Counted from the first letter of the stretch, positions 1 to 9,107 are shown. The stretch: DNA of 64,000 nt from Ignavibacteriales bacterium (GCA_003538625.1 DPRR01000006.1:62001-126000); one strand, 5' to 3'. Made by a program: numbers and translations. Notes: a model not told the origin generated them from the sequence alone.

Positions 1-1117
1 TCCCTTTTGAGTTTATAAATTTTTCCATTCTTTTAATAAAGTAACTTTGTAATTCATGCTCATCAGCCAATCCCTCATCTTTGATTCTTTGCTGACATTT
101 TGGACATTCTTTCCATCTATCTTTTGGTGCCTCATCTCCGCCAACATGAATATATCTTCCCGGAAACAAATCAACAACTTCATTAATTACATTTTCTAAA
201 AATTCAAATGTCTTTTCATTACCGGCACAATAAATGTCATGATAAATTCCCCAAAGTGTGCCTACATCAAATGGACCACCAGTGCAGGATATCTCCGGAT
301 AACAAGAAATTGCTGCAGTTGAGTGACCGGGCATCTCAATTTCGGGAACAACATTTATGAATCTACTTGCAGCATAGTCGACAACTTCTTTAACATCTTC
401 CTGAGTATAAAATCCACCGTAAACAGATCCATCGTCATAAGTTCTGAATGCGCCTTTTTTCGTCAGCTCCGGATATTTTTTAATTTCAATTCTCCAGGCT
501 TGATCTTCTGTTAAATGCCAGTGAAGAACATTGAATTTATGATAAGCTAGTAAATCGATGTACCTTTTGATAAATTCTTTGTTCATAAAATGCCTGCAGC
601 AATCAAGGTTAAGACCGCGCCAGGAAAATTCGGGTGCATCTAAAATTACAACACCGGGAATTCTCCAAATAACTTTTTCAGCTTTCGATGTGGATTCAAT
701 TTCTGGTGGAAGAAGCTGGCGAAGTGATTGAACACCGTAAAACAATCCGTTTAACTCAGCGGCTTCAATCATAACATTATTTGTATTTACAACTAGTGTA
801 TAACCTTCTTTTCCAAATTGATTTTCTGAGTTAGTTAATGAAATGATTATTGAATTAACATCAACTAAGTTATTCCATTCACTCACAGCAAAATCAAACC
901 CGGTTGATTGTGTTAGTATTTTTTTGAGGTAATCAGCTATGGGCTGTGCTTTTTTCTCATAATATATTTTAGTTGAAGCATTTAAATTAAAAGCACCCTC
1001 ATTAACCATTATACTCTTGGGAGCAGGGATTATATTTATCTCTGAAGGCTGAGCGAATAACTCAAATGAGTAGAGTATTGTTAAAACATAAAATAAAAGT
1101 ATAGTATAAATTTTCAT
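1..1117 (-). CDS. Beta-N-acetylhexosaminidase, GH20 (3' end cut off)
   Basis: The frame opens at an ATG at 1117 and stays open to the window edge, giving 372 residues without a stop. The N-terminus has a signal peptide (MKIYTILLLFYVLTILYS). An N-terminal GH20b-like domain follows, then the catalytic barrel with 'GLNLDCCRHFMN' and 'HWHLTEDQAWR'. The GH20 signature HVGGDEAP lies near residue 322 and carries the Asp-Glu pair used in substrate-assisted catalysis. The family removes terminal beta-GlcNAc or GalNAc, and this protein is probably exported to the periplasm or beyond. It lies 26 bp downstream of an aldo/keto reductase on the same strand. The C-terminus is missing because of the window boundary, not through mutation. 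Confidence 0.93.
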   Translation of the reverse strand, partial: MKIYTILLFYVLTILYSFELFAQPSEINIIPAPKSIMVNEGAFNLNASTKIYYEKKAQPIADYLKKILTQSTGFDFAVSEWNNLVDVNSIIISLTNSENQFGKEGYTLVVNTNNVMIEAAELNGLFYGVQSLRQLLPPEIESTSKAEKVIWRIPGVVILDAPEFSWRGLNLDCCRHFMNKEFIKRYIDLLAYHKFNVLHWHLTEDQAWRIEIKKYPELTKKGAFRTYDDGSVYGGFYTQEDVKEVVDYAASRFINVVPEIEMPGHSTAAISCYPEISCTGGPFDVGTLWGIYHDIYCAGNEKTFEFLENVINEVVDLFPGRYIHVGGDEAPKDRWKECPKCQQRIKDEGLADEHELQSYFIKRMEKFINSKG

Positions 1118-1143
1118 ATTATTTATTTATTTGTGATAAAATA

Positions 1144-2115
1144 TCATTCCATAAAAAGCTGTTTAATAAAATTAAACTCATCAGGTGTTAATGGATTATC
1201 CATTCCGCTGAGATTCGATTTTACCTGTTCGATATTTCTAAAACCGGGAATTACGGCTCCAACCTGTTTATAAAATAATAGATATTGCAGCGCCGCACGT
1301 GATAGCTCCTGATTTGACGGACCGAATTTGTTTTTAAGTTTTTCAATTTTAGGTTCAAGCTTTGCAAGATTTTCCGGTTTAAATCTATCTGCATTTGCAC
1401 GATGATCACCGGATTCAAAGTTAGGAGGATTGCGAGCATGATATTTACTCAGCAGAATACCCTGGGCTAAAGGTCCAAAAGCAATAAAAGAGATATTGTA
1501 CTGATCAAGAAGTTTTCGTGTCGGAGAATCATCTTTAAGAAATCTATCATCAAGTGCACTGGAAAAACTTTGAATTACATCAGGTCTAACTTTTGGAATC
1601 AGTTTTACAAAATCCTCATGTCTGTAAGCCGATTGACCAATTAGACGAATCTTTCCTTCCTCACGGAGTTTATTCATTACCTCGATCGCATCATCAAGAT
1701 ATTTATCATTTTCACCAAAATCTCCATGATGGAAATAATACAAATCTATATAATCTCTTCTTAGATTGATTAAGGATTGTTCACATTGATGTCGTATATG
1801 TTTTGGTTCAAAGGCGTGTTCCGCTGTTCCGGGAAACCATCCGATTTTTGTGGCAATTATAAAATTGTTTGATCGTTTACCAAGAATTCTTGCAAGCATT
1901 CTTTCAGCTCTGCCGTTTCCGTAAACATCTGCATTATCAAAATGGTTTACGCCATGATCAATTGCATAATTGATTGCATCAGTAATTTCTTTTTCATCTA
2001 CATTGGCCCAGCCATTTGGCGTGCCGTTAACCCAATTAAGACCTCCCATCGTCCAGCAGCCAAGACTAATTTCTGAAACTTCAATCTCTGACTTACCAAG
2101 TTTTCGGTATTTCAT
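1144..2115 (-). CDS. Aldo/keto reductase
   Basis: This 323-residue protein has the usual length of a soluble aldo/keto reductase. The likely catalytic tetrad is visible: Asp60 and Tyr65 in 'FDNADVYG', Lys90 in 'IIATKIGW', and His129 in 'DLYYFHH'. A late 'GAVIPGFRN' segment fits the NADP(H)-binding end of the barrel. The family reduces aldehydes, ketones or sugar carbonyls with NAD(P)H, and the substrate cannot be read from the sequence. No signal peptide is present, so it should be cytoplasmic. It sits just upstream of the GH20 gene, and a sugar-related role is an inference from that position. Confidence 0.9.
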   Translation of the reverse strand: MKYRKLGKSEIEVSEISLGCWTMGGLNWVNGTPNGWANVDEKEITDAINYAIDHGVNHFDNADVYGNGRAERMLARILGKRSNNFIIATKIGWFPGTAEHAFEPKHIRHQCEQSLINLRRDYIDLYYFHHGDFGENDKYLDDAIEVMNKLREEGKIRLIGQSAYRHEDFVKLIPKVRPDVIQSFSSALDDRFLKDDSPTRKLLDQYNISFIAFGPLAQGILLSKYHARNPPNFESGDHRANADRFKPENLAKLEPKIEKLKNKFGPSNQELSRAALQYLLFYKQVGAVIPGFRNIEQVKSNLSGMDNPLTPDEFNFIKQLFME

Positions 2116-2334
2116 TTTTTCCCTCTATAATGTATAGGTAAAAATATAAAAGAATACCAGGATATTGAACAGCAATTAACAATTATTAATTGAATTAGTG
2201 GTATTCAACTTTATAATAAATTGAAAGTGGAGGGATAGTTTCACTCAAAATCATAAAATAATGAGCAGGTAAAATGCTGAATTCCTCAACTGCCAAAATC
2301 AAATTAAAATTTGATATAAAATGTTTTGGTAAAA

Positions 2335-3225
2335 TCAATAACCTGCATCAACCGGAGATTTCATATTATCTAACCCAATTTGATTTATTAAATCTTCATA
2401 GTTAATCAGTCTGATATTATTCTTTTCAAAAATATTTTGCTGCTTTGCTGAAAAGAGAGAATTCAACTCCGAGTTACGATGTTTACTCATTTCAGCCAAT
2501 CCAAATGAGTTCATATCAATCATAGCTTGCAGCTCGGGAAAATCTTTACCGATATGACAAACCAGTAAATTGATTTTACCATTTTCAATTTTTTCAATAA
2601 GATTAAATAAATATTCTTTCTTTTTATCAATATCAACAGCGTACATGCTTTCAACATCAACTTCGCCGAAATAACGAGAAATTGCGAGTCCATATTCTTT
2701 AGCGAGCTTTTCAACTATTGCGCGATGTTCAGGTTTTTCAACCGCGGTGCCCATATGATAATCAACATAAGATATTTTAATTCCACTACTGATTGCTCTT
2801 TCAATCTGAGCTCTTAGTTCTATTTCTATTTCTTCCGATTTTGGATTGTTAGCAAAAAATGTTGCACGTGAAGGGAAGAAATATCCGTCTTTATCAACAA
2901 GCGATGGAACTTTATCTCTACCAGCAATTGGTCCCCAACGATAATTTTTCCATTCAGCATTTAAAGTTAAATGAATACCAACTGTTATTTGTGGATTTGC
3001 TTTTAAAATATCCACTGCCTCCTGATACCAGGCACAAGGAAACATAACTGAGGCAGAAAATTTTAATCCAGTTTCCATCAACTCTTTAAAAGCTGAGTTA
3101 ACCGAGTGAGACATTCCTAGATCATCGCAACGAATTAACAATGTCTTGGATTTGTTTTCTGATTGTGAAAAACTTGCTGCTGTAACTATTAATACAAACG
3201 CTATAAAGTAAAATAAATTTTTCAT
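2335..3225 (-). CDS. ChbG/YdjC-family carbohydrate deacetylase, exported
   Basis: The 296-residue protein starts with a signal peptide ending near 'AASFSQS'. The mature part carries the YdjC/ChbG fold markers: 'IRCDDLGMSHSVN' with the metal-binding Asp pair, 'VGIHLTLNAEW', 'YVDYHMGT' and 'LLVCHIGKD'. ChbG removes an acetyl group from chitooligosaccharides, and relatives act on other N-acetylated glycans. Export suggests it works on glycans outside the cytoplasm. Its start overlaps the stop of trmO by 4 bp (ATGA), so the two are probably translationally coupled. With the GH20 gene nearby, an amino-sugar substrate is a reasonable inference, but specificity is not shown. Confidence 0.85.
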   Translation of the reverse strand: MKNLFYFIAFVLIVTAASFSQSENKSKTLLIRCDDLGMSHSVNSAFKELMETGLKFSASVMFPCAWYQEAVDILKANPQITVGIHLTLNAEWKNYRWGPIAGRDKVPSLVDKDGYFFPSRATFFANNPKSEEIEIELRAQIERAISSGIKISYVDYHMGTAVEKPEHRAIVEKLAKEYGLAISRYFGEVDVESMYAVDIDKKKEYLFNLIEKIENGKINLLVCHIGKDFPELQAMIDMNSFGLAEMSKHRNSELNSLFSAKQQNIFEKNNIRLINYEDLINQIGLDNMKSPVDAGY

Positions 3226-3962
3226 GTAATTTCAGTTCTTTCAGTTGTGATACTTGTTATAAAAACTTTTTTATCTTTTTCATCAACAGTATAATTGATT
3301 CTCCATTTTTGATATGCAAGTACAAATTGATTTTCTTTGCTTATTTTTTTTGTCGAAAGCGAAATTCTTTTTCGGGTTGTATCTGTCGGGTTAAATTCAA
3401 GTTGCACACGAGCATAACTTAGAAGATTAACATTTTCTCTTCCCAATAATTTATCATTAAGCTCTTTTATTTTTTTTTCAAAGATAACCTGATAAATATT
3501 TTCTAACCTACTTTTTACCCAACCGGTTTTAGAATCAGGAAAGGAATCCGAATATGGCAGATAAGGCTTTATATCCAGGACGGGTGAGCCATCAAGAATA
3601 TCAGACTCAGAAATATGTATTTTCAATCCATCAACTTTATCAAGTTTAACACAGCTCAATCCAATAGCATTAGGTCTATAAGGTGCGCGAGTCGCAAATA
3701 CTCCTATTTTTTTTCTTGTATGTCTAGGCGGAGTAACAAGCGGTTTCCAATTTTTATTTAGATGAAATTGATAGAGAACCCAGATCCTATCAAATCCCTC
3801 CAGATCTTTTACAGCCTGCTCAAAATTCTTTTTTGGTAAAAGATTGATACTTGCCGTGCTGCCTTTTGCTAACACACCTTGTCTTGGAGTTTCATATCTT
3901 TGCTTAAGGTCCGATTCTATGAAGCCAATAGGTTTAGATATAATTTCTGTAATCATAATCAA
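3222..3962 (-). CDS. trmO: tRNA (N6-threonylcarbamoyladenosine(37)-N6)-methyltransferase TrmO
   Basis: The 246-residue product matches the TrmO/TsaA/YaeB family in length and motifs: 'RYETPRQG' near the N-terminus, 'IWVLYQFHLN', 'FATRAPYRPNAIGLS' and 'LDGSPVLDIKPYLPY'. TrmO uses S-adenosylmethionine to methylate t6A37 in some threonine tRNAs, in the cytoplasm. The second Met (position 3) is an alternative start. The stop overlaps the start of the downstream deacetylase gene by 4 bp. No functional link between the two products is evident. Confidence 0.93.
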   Translation of the reverse strand: MIMITEIISKPIGFIESDLKQRYETPRQGVLAKGSTASINLLPKKNFEQAVKDLEGFDRIWVLYQFHLNKNWKPLVTPPRHTRKKIGVFATRAPYRPNAIGLSCVKLDKVDGLKIHISESDILDGSPVLDIKPYLPYSDSFPDSKTGWVKSRLENIYQVIFEKKIKELNDKLLGRENVNLLSYARVQLEFNPTDTTRKRISLSTKKISKENQFVLAYQKWRINYTVDEKDKKVFITSITTERTEIT

Positions 3963-3986
3963 AATTAACTTTAATATGTACTTAGT

Positions 3987-6086
3987 TTAATTGAGTGCAT
4001 TTCGTTTTACCCAGTTGCCATCTTTCCAGTAAAGTATTTTATTTTTCTGTAAATCAATATACTCGCGAGTATCCGTGTACGGTTCTTCAAGAAATCCTTT
4101 TGCAACAAGGCTGTCTCTGACAACCCTGAATGAACTGCTGACATATATATTAAAATCCTTTAAATTAGATTTTAATCGATAATCCATAAGCGGAAGTCTA
4201 TCTATCATTGAAGGATCCCTATAACTGAGTGTACCGCATCGTATTAAGGAATCATTTGCTAGATAAGTTAAAGACCCAAAATCAATTCCAGATGATCTGA
4301 AACCCATAAAATTTTCATAATCTAATTTTGGTATCCTTATATAAAATATTGGCAATGATTCTTCTTTATCTTTAATGATATAACTTGGTATAGTTGGTCT
4401 GTATCCATCCAGTTGTTTAAATTCAACACCCCAGATTACAGCCTCTTCAAAACCATTATCGATACCTGTCAACAGTAAATCTTCCAAACCATCGTGGTTA
4501 AGATCTAAAAGCATTCCCCCGGTAATATGCCCTGAAACCCAATGTGTTTTGTCTATTCGTTTCCCGGTTTTCGTATCAATCAGAAAAACAGCATTAGAGA
4601 ATGAAGTTGTATTCTGAGCCCAGCAGATTATTAGATCTTTATCATCTAAATTGATAAAATCTATTATACTTAACGTATAATTATTCGATAATATTTCACG
4701 TTCAGAACTAACCGAATCTCTAAAAATGTATGTCCATAGTGTATCTTTTAAATTTTTTAGTCCAATTAAGGTCGATTGATAAGTTTTATTATGAGTGTTA
4801 TTTATTGCTGGATCTACATAAAATATTTCATTAATTCCATCATCGTCAATGTCCCTAAATTTTATGTAATATTTCAATGCATTTGCGTCAGTATAAACGT
4901 ACTTGGCAATAGTACAGTTATATGACCAAATTTTTTTTCCATTTTTATTTAGAACATAAATATTATTTCCATCAGCATAATAAGAATCTGGATTATCATC
5001 AAAATCCATTACAAACAAGTAGGCGAATAGTATAGCGAGTAAAACAGTTGCAGCAGCACTTACCCAATTTTTCTTTACAAACTTTCCTGTTCTTACTACC
5101 AATTTCTGTTTTCTAACATCTACTATCTGACGTCTATCAAGCAAATCATAAAGATCAGCTAGACCAATTATCCGTAGGTCTCTTTCAGGAAATAACAACT
5201 TCATCTCTTTTAGTTTTTCTTCGGCCCACATTTCATCAGATTTGGGAACACAAAAAATATGAGCATCTGAATAAAATACAGTTTCAACTTTTGATTCAAT
5301 TGTTGTTTTACCTGTAGAAAGTATTTTAGAGTTTTTGTCAATGCCTCCAGTTACTGCTATGCAGCCATTAATATTCACAATTGTACTGGAATTATAGTGC
5401 TTCAATAAGGCTTCAATAAAGGCAAGTGTTAATGCTATCCCGAATGAATTGCCTACATAGACTCCCAATTTATTTTCAAACTTTAATTCGACTGTGTGAT
5501 TTGGTTTTATTTTTTTTATATACTTTTTACAATAACCTACTGCCACCTCCCAGCATAAATGAAGCTGTATTTCTAGAAGATCATCTTCTTCTGATTCAGC
5601 AGGATCTATTATAAACTTACTTTCTCCATCACTAATTCCTACTCTTATTATTTCTAAAAAGCCCATTACTTTTTTAGATTCATTTTTTTCAAGTACCGGA
5701 AAGTAGATTAGATTATTATTAGGATTAGTCAGATGTCCGTTCAGCCACGATGATAATAATTCATATTTATTCTTAAGAATTGCAAACGAATCCTCGAGGT
5801 CCTGTCTATAGTTCTGTACAAAATCAAATTTACTTAATTTAGTTAATTGATCCTGCAGTTTGACAAGAACATCAGGGTTAAGTCCTCTGATTTTTACTAA
5901 CTTCATTAATGTAAAATACCTGGGTAAAAAATCAGAAATGTATGCTTCTATTAAATTTAAATTAGATGTGGATAATACCAGATCAAAGAATTCAGAAATT
6001 CTTATTAGTTTTGTGCGTCTTGATGATGCCTCACTCAGGAAACTTTGCAGATCAGTATATTCTTTTTCTACTTCAAGGATCTTCAA
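3987..6086 (-). CDS. Membrane protein with Lon-like domain and extracytoplasmic repeat-type domain
   Basis: The frame opens at GTG 6242 (751 aa), but that stretch runs through an intrinsic terminator and a 12-bp repeat, so I prefer the TTG at 6086 (699 aa), which has a GGA 6 nt upstream. From the TTG the N-terminal ~170 residues look helical. A Lon (S16) peptidase-like fold follows: 'VGNSFGIALTLAFIEALL' with a Ser about residue 214, then 'GCIAVTGGIDKNSKILSTG' and 'HIFCVP'. One transmembrane helix lies at about 342-360. The C-terminal ~340 residues have calcium-loop-like 'DIDDDGINE' and 'DLNHDGLED' motifs typical of VCBS/FG-GAP repeats. The Lys expected for the Lon dyad aligns to Glu in my manual alignment, with Lys two positions later, so activity is uncertain. 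The function is unknown. The gene reads away from the STAS gene. Confidence 0.72.
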   Translation of the reverse strand: MKILEVEKEYTDLQSFLSEASSRRTKLIRISEFFDLVLSTSNLNLIEAYISDFLPRYFTLMKLVKIRGLNPDVLVKLQDQLTKLSKFDFVQNYRQDLEDSFAILKNKYELLSSWLNGHLTNPNNNLIYFPVLEKNESKKVMGFLEIIRVGISDGESKFIIDPAESEEDDLLEIQLHLCWEVAVGYCKKYIKKIKPNHTVELKFENKLGVYVGNSFGIALTLAFIEALLKHYNSSTIVNINGCIAVTGGIDKNSKILSTGKTTIESKVETVFYSDAHIFCVPKSDEMWAEEKLKEMKLLFPERDLRIIGLADLYDLLDRRQIVDVRKQKLVVRTGKFVKKNWVSAAATVLLAILFAYLFVMDFDDNPDSYYADGNNIYVLNKNGKKIWSYNCTIAKYVYTDANALKYYIKFRDIDDDGINEIFYVDPAINNTHNKTYQSTLIGLKNLKDTLWTYIFRDSVSSEREILSNNYTLSIIDFINLDDKDLIICWAQNTTSFSNAVFLIDTKTGKRIDKTHWVSGHITGGMLLDLNHDGLEDLLLTGIDNGFEEAVIWGVEFKQLDGYRPTIPSYIIKDKEESLPIFYIRIPKLDYENFMGFRSSGIDFGSLTYLANDSLIRCGTLSYRDPSMIDRLPLMDYRLKSNLKDFNIYVSSSFRVVRDSLVAKGFLEEPYTDTREYIDLQKNKILYWKDGNWVKRNALN

Positions 6087-6126
6087 TGTACATCCGATTA
6101 TATAATGCAAAAATGTATAAAGTGAT

Positions 6127-6170
6127 ATTAAAAGAGAAATTAAAAGAGAAATTAAAAGAGAAATTAAAAA
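6127..6170. repeat. 12-bp tandem repeat (ATTAAAAGAGAA), about 3.6 copies
   Basis: Three exact 12-bp units and one partial unit lie immediately after the terminator T-tract on the minus strand. If translated in the long GTG frame they give a repeated Leu-Leu-Ile-Ser run that mimics a membrane helix. Slipped-strand length changes would keep the frame because 12 is a multiple of 3. Confidence 0.9.
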
Positions 6171-6200
6171 AAGAACCCTGCAACCGAAGCCGCAGGGTTT
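6166..6200 (-). terminator. Intrinsic terminator with UUCG tetraloop
   Basis: On the minus strand, AACCCTGC/GCAGGGTT form an 8-bp stem. It continues through G-U pairs to a C(UUCG)G tetraloop and is followed by seven T. The T-tract is better on the minus strand than on the plus strand. It lies about 40 nt after the putative start site of the minus-strand promoter and before the Lon-like gene, which suggests attenuation or a short RNA. Confidence 0.82.
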
Positions 6201-6246
6201 TGTGTTAACAAAAAGCTTGGGGGAGGACTTTCTGCTAACCACGGTT

Positions 6247-6254
6247 CAAATATA
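6247..6254 (-). promoter_or_regulatory. Bacteroidota-type -7 promoter box (TATATTTG)
   Basis: On the minus strand the sequence TATATTTG fits the Bacteroidota -7 consensus TAnnTTTG. I see no convincing -33 TTG at the usual spacing. Transcription would start near 6240 and meet the intrinsic terminator within about 75 nt. Confidence 0.45.
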
Positions 6255-6377
6255 AGTATAAAAAACATAATTGTTTCGACTAAATTTGCTTGCAGCTCTA
6301 ATCAAAACAAATAAGATAATTGTATTTAATTCAATTCTGATTAAATTTAATACGTAATTATAAACATTAAAAACCTT

Positions 6378-6746
6378 ATGAATTTAAATAACACTTTTGA
6401 CTCGCAGGATTTCACAGTCAAGATTACAGACGGAATACCTGTTCTTAAATTTAACATGCTTCGCGCAACAGTAACTGAAGCAAAAGATTTTAAACACAAT
6501 CTTATACGTTTAATATCCGCCAATCATAGATTTATTATTATAGATTTTACAGAATGTGCTTTTATTGATTCTGCAATAGTGGGTGTGATGCTTACAGTCG
6601 TAAAAGATCTAAGGAATAATAAAGGCGATCTGCTTGCTGTTGTTTCGCCTGGCACTGTAAATAATGTCTTTGCACGCACCGGTCTGGATCGAATTTTTAA
6701 GAAATTTGAAAATGTATCTGATGCTCTTGCAAGCATTAATCCTTAA
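6378..6746 (+). CDS. STAS-domain protein (anti-sigma factor antagonist type)
   Basis: The 122-residue protein is a single STAS domain. The central strand-helix element is 'RFIIIDFTECAFIDSAIVGVM', in which the Ser of 'FIDSAIVG' (near residue 56) occupies the position phosphorylated in SpoIIAA-type antagonists. The C-terminus, 'VNNVFARTGLDRIFKKFENV', matches the family. Such proteins bind anti-sigma or switch kinases, or serve as regulatory inputs in phosphatase-kinase partner switching in the cytoplasm. No partner kinase or phosphatase is adjacent. The neighbour on the opposite strand is the Lon-like membrane protein, and the two divergent genes share a 130-290 bp control region depending on which start is used. 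Confidence 0.88.
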   Translation: MNLNNTFDSQDFTVKITDGIPVLKFNMLRATVTEAKDFKHNLIRLISANHRFIIIDFTECAFIDSAIVGVMLTVVKDLRNNKGDLLAVVSPGTVNNVFARTGLDRIFKKFENVSDALASINP

Positions 6747-6869
6747 TAGTTAAAAGTTTCATTAGCATAAATTTAAAAAATTCTCGTAACAGAGAATCAT
6801 TAAATTTCTAATTTAAAAACTCCATTGACATAGCAAATTATTACAAACAATTAATGCATAATGATAACT

Positions 6870-7835
6870 TCAAAACTGAGGATATTTGAACAACGGATTT
6901 TGTTTGCCAGCCTTGGTTTTGATTTTTTCGACTTCCTCTCTGTTCAAAGGCTTAAGTTCTTCTCTAAGTTCAATTGCCGTTCTGAACAAATTAGCATCTC
7001 CCGGAGTCAAGACAGTTGTTACTGGATGTGATAAAGTAAATCGTAGCCCCAACTTAACCTCATCTTCACCGGTTAGTGGTTCATACCAAAGCTTTGGATA
7101 TTTTGTGCGATCGGAATTATTTGGCCACGGCCCCTTTGCCATTGATTTAAGGGCTATTATACCTATGTTTTTCTTAGCGGCTAATTCTAAAACTTGAGGA
7201 CCAAAATTTCCCGCATACCATGTAGCGAAATTAATTGGAAACATTACTGTATCGAAGTCAAAACTATTCATTAAAGTCAGTGCAGCTTCAACTGAATGCG
7301 CGGAAAATCCAATGAACCTTATTTTACCTTCTTGTTTAGCTTCCTTAAAAGCTTCTAATGCACCGCCGGATCCTAATATGGTTTTAACTTCATCCAACGT
7401 TGTTACTGCATGCAACTGATATAGATCAAAATAATCAGTTCTGAGGTTTTTCAGAGATTGTATTAATTCCTTATATGCATCTTCCTTATTACGGTTTGTA
7501 GTTTTACATGATAGAAAAATATTTTTCCGATAAGGTTCCAAGGCAGCCCCTAATTTATTTTCAGCATCACCGTACGATGGAGCCACATCAAAATAGTTGA
7601 CACCCACATCTATGGCAAATTTCACAATCGAAGATGCATCTGTTGTTGTTACGTCTTTTACAATAATTCCACCAAAGCCAATTACTGACAGCATTTCTCC
7701 CGTATTACCTAATGACCTTTTTTCAAGTTTTCCAACTACCGATAAATCTCTTGCAATTGTTGAAAGATTTGCGGGAAACAAGCTTAATGCCGGTGCAGCT
7801 AAGGATGTTGCTTTAATAAAGTCACGCCGTTTCAT
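6870..7835 (-). CDS. Aldo/keto reductase with Tat-type leader
   Basis: The 321-residue protein begins 'MKRRDFIKATSLAAPALSL', a twin-arginine leader, so it should be exported folded with its cofactor. The barrel carries Asp83 and Tyr88 in 'YFDVAPSYG', Lys111 in 'FLSCKTTNR', and His142 in 'DLYQLHAV'. This is the expected tetrad. Exported AKR-like oxidoreductases are common near glycan loci, but the substrate is unknown. It follows the sugar-transport ATPase gene after 167 bp and could be the last gene of that unit. Confidence 0.88.
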   Translation of the reverse strand: MKRRDFIKATSLAAPALSLFPANLSTIARDLSVVGKLEKRSLGNTGEMLSVIGFGGIIVKDVTTTDASSIVKFAIDVGVNYFDVAPSYGDAENKLGAALEPYRKNIFLSCKTTNRNKEDAYKELIQSLKNLRTDYFDLYQLHAVTTLDEVKTILGSGGALEAFKEAKQEGKIRFIGFSAHSVEAALTLMNSFDFDTVMFPINFATWYAGNFGPQVLELAAKKNIGIIALKSMAKGPWPNNSDRTKYPKLWYEPLTGEDEVKLGLRFTLSHPVTTVLTPGDANLFRTAIELREELKPLNREEVEKIKTKAGKQNPLFKYPQF

Positions 7836-8002
7836 AAATCATTTATCCTTACAATTAATCTTTCTAATTAAAATATCAGTTTTACTATCTTTTATTTTAG
7901 ATAGTTTTTAGAAAGTGCTTTGCTAAAAATTATTCATATGAAGTTTGCAATAATATTTTTTCAACGATGCAATTTTAAATAATACTTAGGAATTAATTCT
8001 CT

Positions 8003-9100
8003 TTAAAAAAATGTTTTTCCCTGAATTTTATCAAACAAATATATTTTCAAAGGATCAACATACAATTTTATTTTAGCGCCAACTTTCAATTCGTGTAATG
8101 ATTTTATTCTTGCTATAAACTGCACTTTCTCAATTTCAAAGTAAATAAAAGTTTCATTACCCATTGGTTCGATTACATCTAATACACTATTCAGTTCAAT
8201 TGATTTAACTGAATTGCTTTCAACCGAAATATCTTCGGGTCTGATTCCAATAACTATTTCTTTTCCTGCATATCCTTTCAAATCCTTCTTTTGTTCTGTT
8301 GATAAGCTGAATGTAATTTCTGAATTATTACTCTCAAAAATTAAATCGGTTTTATCAAGTATCTTTTCATTTAAGAAATTCATTGCGGGACTTCCTATGA
8401 ATCCTGCAACAAACTGATTGACTGGTTTATTGTATAAGTTTAATGGTGTATCTACCTGATTAATTATTCCGTCTTTCATAATCACGATTCTATCCCCCAT
8501 TGTCATCGCTTCTGTTTGATCGTGTGTAACGTAAATCATTGTTGCACCAAGCTGTTTATGCAGCTTTGATATTTCAGTTCTCATCTGCACACGTAGCTTT
8601 GCATCAAGATTGCTTAATGGCTCATCAAATAAAAATACTTTTGGTTTACGGACGATTGCCCTTCCAACTGCAACTCGCTGTCTTTGTCCGCCTGAAAGTG
8701 CTTTTGGCTTTCTATCTAGATACGTATCTAAGCCAAGAATTCTCGCTGCTTCTTTTACACGAGATTCAATTTCTTTCTTATCAACTTTCTTTAGCTTTAA
8801 TCCGAAGGCCATATTTTCATAAACAGTCATATGCGGATAAAGAGCGTAGTTCTGAAAAACCATTGCAATATCCCGATCTTTTGGCGGCAGATTGTTTACA
8901 AGTTTTCCATCAATAAATATTTCCCCACTTGTTATTTCTTCAAGTCCTGCAATCATTCTTAGTGTTGTGGTCTTTCCGCACCCGGATGGACCAACAAGCA
9001 CTACAAACTCTTTATCTTCAACTTTAAAGTTGGCATCAGTTACAACTTTATTTCCGCTTTCATATACTTTACTTACATTTTTTAATAATACTTCTGCCAT
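8003..9100 (-). CDS. Sugar ABC transporter ATP-binding protein (MalK/MsmK/UgpC type)
   Basis: The 365-residue ATPase has Walker A 'GPSGCGKTT', the Q-loop 'MVFQNYALYPHM', signature 'LSGGQRQRVA', Walker B 'VFLFDEPLSNLDAKLR' and the switch His in 'YVTHDQ'. A C-terminal TOBE/MalK regulatory region follows ('IGIRPEDI', 'EPMGNETFIYFE'). This family energises carbohydrate importers of the CUT1 class. It lies at the far end of the run that holds the matching permeases and binding protein, 11.8 kb from the nearest permease, so it is almost certainly their ATPase. A shared ATPase serving more than one importer is also possible in this family. Confidence 0.93.
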   Translation of the reverse strand: MAEVLLKNVSKVYESGNKVVTDANFKVEDKEFVVLVGPSGCGKTTTLRMIAGLEEITSGEIFIDGKLVNNLPPKDRDIAMVFQNYALYPHMTVYENMAFGLKLKKVDKKEIESRVKEAARILGLDTYLDRKPKALSGGQRQRVAVGRAIVRKPKVFLFDEPLSNLDAKLRVQMRTEISKLHKQLGATMIYVTHDQTEAMTMGDRIVIMKDGIINQVDTPLNLYNKPVNQFVAGFIGSPAMNFLNEKILDKTDLIFESNNSEITFSLSTEQKKDLKGYAGKEIVIGIRPEDISVESNSVKSIELNSVLDVIEPMGNETFIYFEIEKVQFIARIKSLHELKVGAKIKLYVDPLKIYLFDKIQGKTFF

Positions 9101-9107
9101 TTAGGAC

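Noticed and set aside
323..514. 63-aa plus-strand open frame
   Set aside because: It lies opposite the GH20 coding sequence and has no domain of its own.
6087..6242. N-terminal membrane anchor of the Lon-like protein (GTG start)
   Set aside because: The Leu-Ile-Ser repeats come from the terminator T-tract and a 12-bp repeat, and the start is GTG without a ribosome-binding site.
6785..6815. ATTCTC/GAGAAT hairpin between STAS and Tat-leader reductase genes
   Set aside because: Only a 6-bp AT-rich stem with no T-tract of note; too weak to call a terminator.
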